From NCBI GenBank assembly GCA_037144255.1, contig JBAWXE010000078.1, positions 1 to 13,170 on the forward strand: a stretch of 13,170 bases of DNA. Direction: 5' to 3'. The stretch's first letter is position 1, and every line of letters begins with the position of its first letter. The DNA comes from JBAWXE01 sp037144255 (GTDB lineage Bacteria > Bacteroidota > Bacteroidia > Chitinophagales > Chitinophagaceae). This document shows, in pieces, positions 1 to 7,274 of this stretch. The position numbers and the translations under genes were made by a program. Under the pieces are notes generated by a model that saw nothing but the letters and a program-made list of their open reading frames with translations, made no database searches and had not been told where the DNA came from.

Positions 1-27
1 TATTATAATAAATCAGTGTAGATCTTA

Positions 28-855
28 TTATTGTTTTACTACAAGATTGCTTGTGCGTATTTCATCTTGTAGTGTAATTACCTGATATATGCCACGAGAC
101 CAAGTAGCAGTATTTACAATGGCACTACCTTCCGAATTAAATGATTCAATAAGTTTCCCGTTCATATCCAATATGCTTATCTGGCAAGCTGTCTGAGTGT
201 TAATGTGTAGATCGCTTACCACAGGGTTAGGGAAAATAATAGGAGTACTAGTAGTCATATTTTCTACAGAAGCAGAAATAACTTCTTCAGTAAATGAAGC
301 TGATGCATTGTTCCAATAATCGCCTGATGTACCGCCGGTTCCATTCACAGCATTTATTACTCCAAATACTCTTACAGTACCTGTACCTGCTGCTGGTGCT
401 GTCCACGATGTTGTGGCAGTATAGATGGTACCATTACCACCACTACCTGAAGATGCATTGATAGGTGAGCTTTGTTCTGCATAAGTAATGCTACCAGATG
501 TCCGCGTACGATATGGGCTTGCTATGCCGGTGAATGTACCTGCTTGTCCGTTGGTTGCATTCACTGTAGACATTTCGAAACCAAAATATGGACAGGTAAA
601 AGTGCCCGTATTCGTGCCTATCATTTTCAATGTGTATGACATTCCTGCTTTATAACTAGTAACTGGTGTGCCTGCGGAATCTAGTTCGAATGCGATAGTT
701 AAAGTATTGGTATTTGAGGAACCATGACAAGAGCCACAACCTACTGCACCACCTGTACTGCCAGTTTTATTGCTACTATAGCCATTGCTAGAACTGGTAA
801 GGGTTATGTATAGCCCAGTGCAGATAATGCTGAATATGAGTAATCTTTTTTTCAC
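28..855 (-). CDS. Secreted T9SS cargo protein with choice-of-anchor V-like domain and CxxCH motif
   Basis: A 275-residue exported protein. Residues 1-25 form a signal peptide (MKKR, then a hydrophobic stretch). A Gly/Ser-rich segment follows, with CGSCH at residues 40-44 preceded by TGSTGGAVG. This 'G-x-T-G...CxxCH' start, followed by a beta-rich domain of about 130 residues, resembles the choice-of-anchor V (Reeler-like) domain family of Bacteroidota. Residues about 205-275 are a type A Por-secretion C-terminal sorting domain: FPNP at 208-211, then an ILDMNGK segment and a late RGIYQV segment. The established role of that tail is export by the type IX system and attachment to or release from the surface. 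The CxxCH could bind haem covalently, but nothing else in the protein looks like cytochrome c. The substrate or partner is unknown. It appears to be a stand-alone gene with an AT-rich upstream gap. Confidence 0.85.
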   Translation of the reverse strand: MKKRLLIFSIICTGLYITLTSSSNGYSSNKTGSTGGAVGCGSCHGSSNTNTLTIAFELDSAGTPVTSYKAGMSYTLKMIGTNTGTFTCPYFGFEMSTVNATNGQAGTFTGIASPYRTRTSGSITYAEQSSPINASSGSGGNGTIYTATTSWTAPAAGTGTVRVFGVINAVNGTGGTSGDYWNNASASFTEEVISASVENMTTSTPIIFPNPVVSDLHINTQTACQISILDMNGKLIESFNSEGSAIVNTATWSRGIYQVITLQDEIRTSNLVVKQ

Positions 856-1299
856 TTTTAATGCTTTTTGATGTCTAAAATATTTTTATAAACCGCAATA
901 TGAATATGTAAAATCAAAATCTAATTGCTAATCTAATTATAAAGGCAGAAATAGAAAATGATTTTGGACAGAATATATTTTCAAATCATTACTATTTATT
1001 TTCTATAAAATTTCTACAGCAATTGATACTAGTAGAAAATGATATTCTATATCGGATAATAAAAGATGGTATCACAAATATTATATGGTATAACGAACTG
1101 GTGGATCATTATTGTTTTCATTTAGAATAAGGATTGCGAATAGATATTATTTGAGATTCTTACAATATTGTGTTCAATCTTTCTTGTCAGTTGTATAGAC
1201 GAAGAATGATAATTGTATTAATTAGACACTTATCCTTTTTGATACAGAAATTAAATATAGATTCAATTAAAATATTATTTTTACTTGAAAGCATCGGAT
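856..1299. other. AT-rich intergenic region between divergent genes
   Basis: About 444 bases separate the divergently read T9SS cargo gene and the acyltransferase gene. It is very AT-rich and must hold both promoters. I searched both strands for the Bacteroidota -7 box TAnnTTTG and found no exact match close to either start. There is no convincing ORF, strong hairpin or tandem repeat. A 10-base palindrome ACAATATTGT lies near 1163-1172 and is probably chance in such AT-rich DNA. Confidence 0.7.
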
Positions 1300-2406
1300 A
1301 TGAGTGAATCCTCAAAATCAAACCCCAATTTTTTCCCCGCATTAACAGGAGTAAGAGCTATAGCAGCAATGCTGGTATTCTTTCATCATTTACATCTCAG
1401 TTTTTTTAGTCCATTTGCCAAGAATATCCAAAAAGAACTGCATATAGGCGTTACCATGTTCTTTGTACTAAGTGGCTTACTGATCACATACAGATATTAT
1501 GACAAGATCGAATTTTCAAAAGAATGGTTCAAAAAGTATTTTGTTAATAGGTTTGCACGTATTTACCCAGTCTATTTTTTGCTTGTTACAATGGCTATTA
1601 TTGCCCAGCATAATTTCAACATTGTATTTCTTATCAAGAATTACAGTTTGACACATGCACTTTTTAATGAAGATAATAGAGCTATTAGCCCCAGCTGGTC
1701 ATTGACTGTAGAAGAATGCTTTTATTTATCGGCGCCATTTATATTGTACATCACTAAGAAATTCAACATTTTCCTTTCCTTAACCATATCTATAATATTA
1801 TTAGGTATAGCAATATTGATATCTCATGGAGATACTACGTTCTTGCACACTCCACACTTCGTGTTCTCCTATACATTCTTTGGCAGATTCTTTGAATTCT
1901 ATGTTGGGGCATTTCTTGCCTTGCAGTTATTATCCAGAAAAGGCAAAGAGGTATTAGCAAAAGGTGTGTCAAAGACTATTGTAGGTTTTCTGGGTATATC
2001 TCTTATCGTCACTATTATGGCATTTATCAATCTGAGTCATGCTGAATTGGATAATGCTACAGATAGTATCATTGGTATTGTACTTAATAATATTTTCCTC
2101 CCTATACCCATTGCATTATTTTACTGGGGCCTGGTTTCAGAGCATTCTCTTGTTTCAAAAATGCTTTCAGGTAAATTATTCGACCTGTTAGGAAAAAGTT
2201 CTTATGTGCTATATCTATTGCATAAACCATGCATTACTCTTATTGGTAGAACAAATGTTGGCCATGATCTGAAATTCAGATACGGCAATCTCTATGTTAT
2301 GGGAATGTTCCTTTTTGTAGTACTACTTTCTATATTGATCTACAAGTTATATGAAGAGCCACTTAATCTTGCAATAAGAAAGAAATTCAAATCAAATAAG
2401 CACTAG
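1300..2406 (+). CDS. Acyltransferase family 3 (OafA/YrhL-like) membrane protein
   Basis: An integral membrane O-acyltransferase expected to move acetyl or another acyl group onto a surface sugar or lipid. From the ATG at 1300 it has 368 residues, usual for the family. Family signatures are visible in order: TGVRAIAAMLVFFHHLH near residues 16-32 (the Arg and His pair of the family's N-terminal motif), FFVLSGLLITYRY near 54-66, RFARIYPVY near 84-92, and SWSLTVEECFY at 132-142. About ten hydrophobic segments follow, with a conserved-looking YVLYLLHKP late in the protein and a basic C-terminus. A TTG at 1285 would add five residues, but the ATG is the more likely start. The stop lies six bases from the stop of the convergent TMTC-like gene. 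The substrate cannot be told from the sequence. Confidence 0.9.
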   Translation: MSESSKSNPNFFPALTGVRAIAAMLVFFHHLHLSFFSPFAKNIQKELHIGVTMFFVLSGLLITYRYYDKIEFSKEWFKKYFVNRFARIYPVYFLLVTMAIIAQHNFNIVFLIKNYSLTHALFNEDNRAISPSWSLTVEECFYLSAPFILYITKKFNIFLSLTISIILLGIAILISHGDTTFLHTPHFVFSYTFFGRFFEFYVGAFLALQLLSRKGKEVLAKGVSKTIVGFLGISLIVTIMAFINLSHAELDNATDSIIGIVLNNIFLPIPIALFYWGLVSEHSLVSKMLSGKLFDLLGKSSYVLYLLHKPCITLIGRTNVGHDLKFRYGNLYVMGMFLFVVLLSILIYKLYEEPLNLAIRKKFKSNKH

Positions 2407-2412
2407 CTACCA

Positions 2413-4257
2413 TTACTTTGTTGCAGCAATAGCATCATATTTCTTTGCTGAATCTGGTTTACCAATATATTGGTAAGCTAAAGCCAATGTGGCATATGGT
2501 GACTTGTAATCCGGATTGATAGAAATGCCTTTATATAAATAATAGAATGCCGAATCTGTTTGATCTAACTGTAAGAAGCAGATGGCAATGCTGGAATATG
2601 GTTCAACCCATTGTGGATCATGAACAATAGCCTTACGACAAGTTTCCAGCGCTAGAATATATCGCTTAGTAGAGAAATACACGCCTGCCTGATTGTATAG
2701 AGTGAGTGAATTCTTTGGGTTAATGGTCAACGATATGGAATTGTAATATTCTGCTGAGTCTAGCTGATGTAATTGAAAATAAGAATTTCCCAGTTCTGTT
2801 AACGCCACTTCAAATCTGGGAAGAATGGCCACTGCTCTTTGTAGGTATGCGATACCTTCTCGGAATGTTTGTTCCCTTACATTAATATCACTCTCATTAG
2901 GAGCAATATTTGAGTTGAGCTCTGTACCGTAATAATAGGCAAGTTTTGCATTGTTAGGTGCTTTTGCAACATCTGCTTTGAATAAGGTAGCATTGTCTAC
3001 CCAGTCAGCATTCCTTTTTATTGAAAGCACTGAATACATCAATACAATCGGGATTAAGACTGTCCACAATTTAGGTGATAGAATGAGTGAGGTAATATTA
3101 TTATCATTTCTTAAAACCCATCTATCTATTAATACAGCTATTGCCAAACAAAAACCTACGGAAGGGAAGAACAAAAATCGCTCTGCCATAGGTGTTCCCA
3201 TTAAGAATATAATATTGGAAAACAGGGAAATGGTAATGAAAAAGAATAGTATAGAAAAAGCTAAAGGGTCTTTTCTTTTTTGTAACATTCTTAATATCCC
3301 CATTACTATCAAGCATATATAGATGCCTATGGATATTATTACCCATGGATTACTCAACGATGTGAATGGAATACTGTTGAATGAATAATCGCAAACAAGT
3401 GGATAAGGAACTATCAACAATTTGATATACTGCCCCATAATAACCATAATTGTAGCAAGTTTGGATGCTACTGAAGGGGACTTTACAAGCATATTGTCAA
3501 AAAAGGCTACATCATTAGTGTTATTGGCATGGTATACACTCAATAGATGTGTACGAATAATAAGAAAAATGATTGCTACAGTAAAGTTACTTACAGTAAT
3601 GTATAAACTTTTTTTCTTATCATTATTATGATATAAGAACCCTATCAATGGTATAATAAGAATGAGAGTAATAGCAGTCTCCTTTGATATTAATGCTGCT
3701 AAGAAGCTAATGCCACATAGTACTATATACTTTAATTTCCCAGTGTCCAGATATTTCAATACTAGATTTAATGAAATGAATGAAAAGAAAAAGCACAGTA
3801 TCTCATCTCTACTTTTGATATTAGCTACTACTTCTGTATGTACAGGATGTAAAGCAAATAGTAATGCTGTGATAAATGCAATAACAAAGTTTTTGCGTTC
3901 GAAGAGCTGATAGATAAAAAGGAAAAGTAACATTACGCAGCCTGCAAATAGTAGAATATTCATCAAATGACCGATAGTAGGATTTGCTCCGACTAATTGA
4001 TATTCAGCCGCAAACATCACTAATGACAAAGGACGATACAGGTCGTTAGATGTGATAGAGACTCCGTGCCTGTATGGTGTTGTTAATATTTCGGGGATAC
4101 CTGATACACCCTTGGTGACTATTGTGTTCTTACTAATGACATCAAAATCATCCAATACATAATTATTCTTTAAGGTATTGGCATATATAAGAAATGCAAT
4201 AACTCCTAATAGGATACTAAGCTGAAGTAGATCTTTGCTAGTGTTTTTGTCCTTCAT
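2413..4257 (-). CDS. TMTC/PMT-like membrane glycosyltransferase with C-terminal TPR repeats
   Basis: A 614-residue protein with two parts. Residues about 11-415 hold many hydrophobic helices and carry marks of the GT-C (protein O-mannosyltransferase / TMTC) family: an acidic first-loop motif LDDFDVI at 35-41, YRPLS at 74-78, and HPVHTEVVANIKSRDEI at 137-153. Residues about 415-614 are soluble, and at least four TPR units can be read from about 480 to the end, with repeat-end patterns such as INPKN, HDPQW and INPDY. TMTC proteins transfer sugars to protein from a lipid-linked donor in eukaryotes. Bacterial homologues are common in Bacteroidota but poorly characterised, so the donor and acceptor are unknown. 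The gene is divergent from the small secreted-protein gene at 4414, with a promoter-like box just upstream. Confidence 0.85.
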   Translation of the reverse strand: MKDKNTSKDLLQLSILLGVIAFLIYANTLKNNYVLDDFDVISKNTIVTKGVSGIPEILTTPYRHGVSITSNDLYRPLSLVMFAAEYQLVGANPTIGHLMNILLFAGCVMLLFLFIYQLFERKNFVIAFITALLFALHPVHTEVVANIKSRDEILCFFFSFISLNLVLKYLDTGKLKYIVLCGISFLAALISKETAITLILIIPLIGFLYHNNDKKKSLYITVSNFTVAIIFLIIRTHLLSVYHANNTNDVAFFDNMLVKSPSVASKLATIMVIMGQYIKLLIVPYPLVCDYSFNSIPFTSLSNPWVIISIGIYICLIVMGILRMLQKRKDPLAFSILFFFITISLFSNIIFLMGTPMAERFLFFPSVGFCLAIAVLIDRWVLRNDNNITSLILSPKLWTVLIPIVLMYSVLSIKRNADWVDNATLFKADVAKAPNNAKLAYYYGTELNSNIAPNESDINVREQTFREGIAYLQRAVAILPRFEVALTELGNSYFQLHQLDSAEYYNSISLTINPKNSLTLYNQAGVYFSTKRYILALETCRKAIVHDPQWVEPYSSIAICFLQLDQTDSAFYYLYKGISINPDYKSPYATLALAYQYIGKPDSAKKYDAIAATK

Positions 4258-4276
4258 TTCACCAATTTCTTATCAC

Positions 4277-4307
4277 CAAACATAAGATAAATTAATATTG
4301 TATGAAA
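4277..4307 (-). promoter_or_regulatory. Candidate Bacteroidota promoter for the TMTC-like gene
   Basis: On the minus strand, TATGTTTG (4284-4277) matches the -7 consensus TAnnTTTG exactly. It is preceded, after a 19-base spacer, by TTTC (4307-4304), one base off the -33 TTTG. The box ends 19 bases before the start codon at 4257, giving a short leader. The match is by eye only. Confidence 0.4.
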
Positions 4308-4365
4308 TGATGAATGTCAGTAATCATCCCCTGATAACAATCATTATTATAATTCATTCAATTAC

Positions 4366-4373
4366 TACATTTG
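4366..4373 (+). promoter_or_regulatory. Candidate -7 promoter box for the small secreted-protein gene
   Basis: TACATTTG fits the Bacteroidota -7 consensus TAnnTTTG exactly and lies 40 bases before the ATG at 4414. I see no clear -33 TTTG at the expected spacing, so the support is the -7 box and its position only. Confidence 0.35.
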
Positions 4374-4413
4374 CATTTCTTATCAATTGATAATTCTTTT
4401 TAATCATTTTAGA

Positions 4414-4830
4414 ATGAAGCAAGTATTTTTTCTTTTCGTATTTACTATGTGTTCTGTTTTAGGAGCACAACAAGTTTTTGCCCAGTCAAAACTGGAAAGT
4501 TGGAAAGAGCTTAAAGCATTCCATATTGTTATGTCTCAAACTTTTCACCCTTGTGAAGAAGGCGACCTTAAGCCAATAAGGATGCGTAGTGGCGAGATGA
4601 TGATGAAAGCTAAGGCCTTAGCATCATCTACTATACCTGAAGATTTTAATAATCAAACGATCAAGGACGCTGTAAAAAAATTAGCTGCTGATAGTGAAAA
4701 ACTGCATCAACTGATTCAAAAGAAAGGCACTGATGATGAAGTGAAGAAATCAATTGCCGACCTGCATGATACTTTTCATTTGATAGTAGAGCGTTGCCAA
4801 AAGCCTGAAGGACATAGCGATAAGAAGTAG
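4414..4830 (+). CDS. Small secreted His/Met-rich helical protein of unknown function
   Basis: From the ATG at 4414 this is a 138-residue protein. A TTG at 4387 would add nine residues in front of the signal peptide and is unlikely. Residues 1-23 form a clear signal peptide ending in QQVFA before QSKLES, so the product is periplasmic or secreted. The rest is predicted to be largely helical: FHIVMSQTFHP at 36-46, a Met cluster at 62-64, then two charged helices ending in LHDTFHLIVERC at 117-128. His37, His45, Cys47, His118, His122 and Cys128 are potential metal ligands, and the layout recalls small periplasmic four-helix bundles. I do not recognise a named family. Its position beside MbnP-like and HMA-like genes suggests a metal-related role, which is inference. 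It ends just before a strong terminator. Confidence 0.75.
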   Translation: MKQVFFLFVFTMCSVLGAQQVFAQSKLESWKELKAFHIVMSQTFHPCEEGDLKPIRMRSGEMMMKAKALASSTIPEDFNNQTIKDAVKKLAADSEKLHQLIQKKGTDDEVKKSIADLHDTFHLIVERCQKPEGHSDKK

Positions 4831-4858
4831 CTATAATATTCAATGGGTATATAAACTC

Positions 4859-4894
4859 AAAAGCGTGAAGTATTTATATACTTCACGCTTTTTT
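4859..4894. terminator. Strong bidirectional rho-independent terminator
   Basis: A perfect 15-bp inverted repeat (4859-4873 with 4878-4892) has a four-base loop TTAT and a run of T at 4889-4894 on the plus strand. The stem begins with A residues, so the minus-strand transcript also ends in a U run. It lies between the convergent secreted-protein gene (stop at 4830) and cytochrome-like gene (stop at 4908) and should stop transcription from both sides. Confidence 0.9.
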
Positions 4895-4907
4895 ATGATC
4901 ATTATGA

Positions 4908-5294
4908 TTAGTTATTCGATCCTCCTTGTTGTATCCAGTTCAGTATCAGATTCACCTGTGTGCTAGATAGTGCACTATAAGGTGCTTTTGGCATTACATT
5001 GCTACTTACTTGTACATACAATAGGCTTGCACTGGGGTTTCCTGTTAGTATTAGTTGTTTATTGATAATAGTATTATACGCATCGTTGCTATCAAGGTTA
5101 ATGTGCAGATTAGCATTATTAGCTCCCAGATGACATCCTGAGTTAATGGCACAACTGGTCTCAAATATCGGTATGATATCTTTACTAAAGCTGACTTTTA
5201 CAGTAGCATCTTGTTTTTTAGTACATGCCATCATCACAACAGTAATGAATGCCACGGCAAAGATGATTAGCACTGTTTGTTGTCTACTCCTCAT
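4908..5294 (-). CDS. Short cytochrome c-like lipoprotein with atypical CX5CH site
   Basis: From the ATG at 5294 the product has 128 residues. A TTG at 5312 is possible but would put extra residues before the signal peptide. Residues 7-24 form a lipoprotein signal with lipobox MMAC and lipid-attachment Cys24, so it is probably anchored in a periplasm-facing membrane. The body reads like a small class I cytochrome c domain: DIIPIFETSC leading to Cys48-Cys54-His55, a possible distal Met in VMPKAP (Met101), and a C-terminal helix ILNWIQQGG at 117-125. The haem-type motif has five residues between the cysteines instead of two, so covalent haem attachment is uncertain. The start overlaps the end of the MbnP-like gene by 11 bases, implying translational coupling. 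Likely role: redox partner or metal-binding companion of MbnP. Confidence 0.8.
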   Translation of the reverse strand: MRSRQQTVLIIFAVAFITVVMMACTKKQDATVKVSFSKDIIPIFETSCAINSGCHLGANNANLHINLDSNDAYNTIINKQLILTGNPSASLLYVQVSSNVMPKAPYSALSSTQVNLILNWIQQGGSNN

Positions 5295-6069
5295 AGCGGA
5301 ACATCTTAACAAAATTATTTGCTATACTGCTAGATAATGTAGGGTTAACACCATAGGTATTACTGGAATCTTGTGTTCTGAAGTCTACTACGGATAACAA
5401 AGCGCCATAATCGCATATCACATGTATATATTGATTGCCCCCTTTGGTAAGTATATAAGGTGCATAACTGCCACTACGAACAGGCATCTTTATGCTCTTT
5501 AGGTTTGCTGATGAACCTATTTCGTAAGAAAAATTCACAAGGTTTGTTCCGTTTTGCGCTGCTGTAGTATCTGCTGTACCTATTAGCTTCATAAATTGGT
5601 ACCCTTGGCTGCTACAGCCATACCACATACTGCTGCTGCTTATATACCCTATGGGAGAAAACGCAGTTGGCGATAAAGCATTGGTGGCTGAGTCCAGACC
5701 TACATCGAACATCACATAATCATAAGTACCTACTGGTGCTTGTCCTACCAAGTAAGCCTCACTATCTATATTCTTAATAATAGTGACGCCGCTAAATGTA
5801 TACATACTACCTGTTACATTATGGAGCATGATGTTGGAAATGTAAAACTGCGCAGTAGAAAGGCTAAAATGTCTGCCGCTAGAATCACGATACAAGGCTG
5901 TTTTACTAGCTACCTCATTTGTATCTATATTGGTATGTAGATGAATGTAGAAGGTCCCAGTAGACGCAGTGGATGATGTGTTATCTTTTTTACAAGCACT
6001 GATACTTAGCATCAAAAATGCTATGATGACACTAACTGAATTATATATTCCTGATTGATTGTTTTTCAT
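5284..6069 (-). CDS. MbnP-family copper-binding-type lipoprotein
   Basis: A 261-residue protein with a lipoprotein signal (lipobox ISAC, Cys26). The mature part matches the MbnP-like pattern seen in Bacteroidota: TFYIHLHTNID near 39-49, FSLSTAQFYISNIML at 68-82, APVGTYDYVMFDVGLDSATN at 111-130, and a central MWYGCSSQGYQFMKLIG at 148-164. The C-terminal end is VKMFRYEE. Characterised MbnP proteins are periplasmic, bind copper, and depend on oxidation of a Trp to kynurenine by the dihaem enzyme MbnH. Trp149 is a candidate for that residue here, and His43/His45 are candidate ligands. No MbnH-type gene is present nearby; a short cytochrome-like lipoprotein follows instead. The gene starts 24 bases after the Met-rich barrel gene ends, and the three genes form a likely operon. 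Confidence 0.78.
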   Translation of the reverse strand: MKNNQSGIYNSVSVIIAFLMLSISACKKDNTSSTASTGTFYIHLHTNIDTNEVASKTALYRDSSGRHFSLSTAQFYISNIMLHNVTGSMYTFSGVTIIKNIDSEAYLVGQAPVGTYDYVMFDVGLDSATNALSPTAFSPIGYISSSSMWYGCSSQGYQFMKLIGTADTTAAQNGTNLVNFSYEIGSSANLKSIKMPVRSGSYAPYILTKGGNQYIHVICDYGALLSVVDFRTQDSSNTYGVNPTLSSSIANNFVKMFRYEE

Positions 6070-6093
6070 TTCTTGAGTTTTGTGAGTTTGTAA

Positions 6094-7167
6094 TTATAAT
6101 TTATACTGCAATCCTATTTGTAGGTTGCATAGATTAGCCATTTGTGTACCATTCAGATTTTGGTATACTGGCATCCCATATTCTAATAGTAGGTTCATTT
6201 TTTCAAATACCTTGTATGGGAAATGAAAGTTCAAGCCTGCATATATATTGGTGACATTACCGCCATAATTGGCCGTATTAGCTGTTGGGTCAGACTTTAC
6301 ATATATGGGTATGTCAATAGCAGGGTCGCTTCCGCTTATTCTATCCCAGATGACATTCTCTGCTCTCAGGCTTCCGCTTACGTAGCTTAAGAATTTATAA
6401 CTACCCCATATTGTAATATGGTACACATTGCCTTGTCTATAGCCTAATGAGTTATTGGCTAATTTGATGTCAGCACCTGCATCTGTACCCCAAGCAATCT
6501 TGTTGCATTGATGCATATATGTCACATCAGGCATGATGCCCCAGTTGCCATTTCCTACTTGCATATTATAAGGTAGTCTTTGATTGTTACCCAGCATAGT
6601 AGTACCCGTAGCTCTAATAGTGCCTGTAGGTATATTGATGCCCATACTAGCTACCACCCTATAGTTTTCTTTATCTGCCAGCATATATAGCCCGAATATT
6701 TTGGTATCTGTAAATCCAGATGATAGTGTACTCATACGCGTATCGCCGGGTGTCATACCGGGCATATTAGGCATATTGGGATCCATATTCATACTCATAT
6801 TACCCATAGTAAAGCCCTGCATCAGCATCATAGTTAGTCTGTCATTCAGGCCATACATCAGCATCAGCATATGCATTTGCATGCTCATGCTTTCCGGTGC
6901 CATGCTATATTTTTGATAAACGGTATTGTCACTTGTCTTTTTGTCTCCAATAATGTTACCATTCATCATCATATTCATGTAGGTATAAGATACCATCCAT
7001 TCGCCTTTAGGGTGCACATGGTCTGTCATGATGCCCAGGGGTGTAAAAGTACCCATACCACAAGTGCATGTTGTTTTGCATTCAGCCGTATCCATTTGTT
7101 GTGCCCCACTGTTTATTGATAGCATACAGCTTATCAACAACAGTATACATGATAATTTCATGTTCAT
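6094..7167 (-). CDS. Met-rich outer-membrane beta-barrel protein, probable metal-related porin or transporter
   Basis: A 357-residue exported protein. Residues 1-22 form a signal peptide ending near NSGAQQ, with ATGs at codons 1 and 3 both possible as starts. The mature N-terminus has Cys30, Cys34 and Cys36 (CTCGMGTFTP). Residues 60-357 show alternating hydrophobic/polar strands with aromatic girdles (for example GNWGIMPDVTYMHQC and GLNFHFPY) and end in LQIGLQYKL, as expected of an outer-membrane barrel. It resembles the broad 'transporter'/MetA-pathway-of-phenol-degradation-like barrel group, where function is usually unknown. Residues 88-138 are exceptionally Met-rich (MSMQMHMLMLM and MGNMSMNMDPNMPNMPGM), typical of Cu(I) or Ag(I) binding in copper proteins. 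It is first in the three-gene unit with the MbnP-like and cytochrome-like lipoproteins. Copper transport or capture is inferred from methionines and context. Confidence 0.8.
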   Translation of the reverse strand: MNMKLSCILLLISCMLSINSGAQQMDTAECKTTCTCGMGTFTPLGIMTDHVHPKGEWMVSYTYMNMMMNGNIIGDKKTSDNTVYQKYSMAPESMSMQMHMLMLMYGLNDRLTMMLMQGFTMGNMSMNMDPNMPNMPGMTPGDTRMSTLSSGFTDTKIFGLYMLADKENYRVVASMGINIPTGTIRATGTTMLGNNQRLPYNMQVGNGNWGIMPDVTYMHQCNKIAWGTDAGADIKLANNSLGYRQGNVYHITIWGSYKFLSYVSGSLRAENVIWDRISGSDPAIDIPIYVKSDPTANTANYGGNVTNIYAGLNFHFPYKVFEKMNLLLEYGMPVYQNLNGTQMANLCNLQIGLQYKL

Positions 7168-7178
7168 GTGTTTTATAT

Positions 7179-7218
7179 GCGCATAATTGATATAGGCAAG
7201 CCTATATCAATTATGCGC
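7179..7218. promoter_or_regulatory. Long perfect palindrome, candidate operator of the Met-rich barrel operon
   Basis: GCGCATAATTGATATAGG (7179-7196) is repeated as its exact reverse complement at 7201-7218, with only four bases CAAG between. It lies 12 bases upstream of the barrel start codon at 7167. On the minus strand the centre reads TAGGCTTG (7204-7197), one base off the -7 consensus TAnnTTTG, with TTTC 18 bases further upstream (7226-7223). It lacks a T run on either side, so it is not a standard terminator. A dimeric regulator's operator over the promoter, or a 5' leader hairpin, is plausible. Confidence 0.5.
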
Positions 7219-7237
7219 TTATGAAATAATTATATCT

Positions 7238-7255
7238 CCTTACAGGTTTGTAAGG
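7238..7255 (-). terminator. Weak hairpin after the Cys-rich small-protein gene
   Basis: CCTTACA (7238-7244) pairs with TGTAAGG (7249-7255) around a four-base loop, about 20 bases after the stop of the gene ending at 7275. The following minus-strand sequence is AT-rich but has no continuous T run, so termination would be weak at best. Confidence 0.25.
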
Positions 7256-7274
7256 CAGAAGCAATATCAAAACA

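Noticed and set aside
1285..1299. TTG start five codons upstream for the acyltransferase gene
   Set aside because: An ATG at 1300 gives a full-length family protein and no feature favours the longer form.
2951..3910. Open frames on both strands inside the TMTC-like gene
   Set aside because: They lie entirely within a gene with clear family motifs and show no independent protein features.
6701..7119. Plus-strand open frames opposite the Met-rich barrel gene (6701-6916 and 6871-7119)
   Set aside because: They are antisense to a convincing coding gene, their His/Ile-rich content mirrors the Met-rich codons, and they have no promoter or family signature.
7179..7218. Reading the long palindrome as a rho-independent terminator or as insertion-sequence ends
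   Set aside because: There is no T run on either strand, the arms are separated by only four bases with no room for cargo, and it lies in a gene's immediate upstream region.
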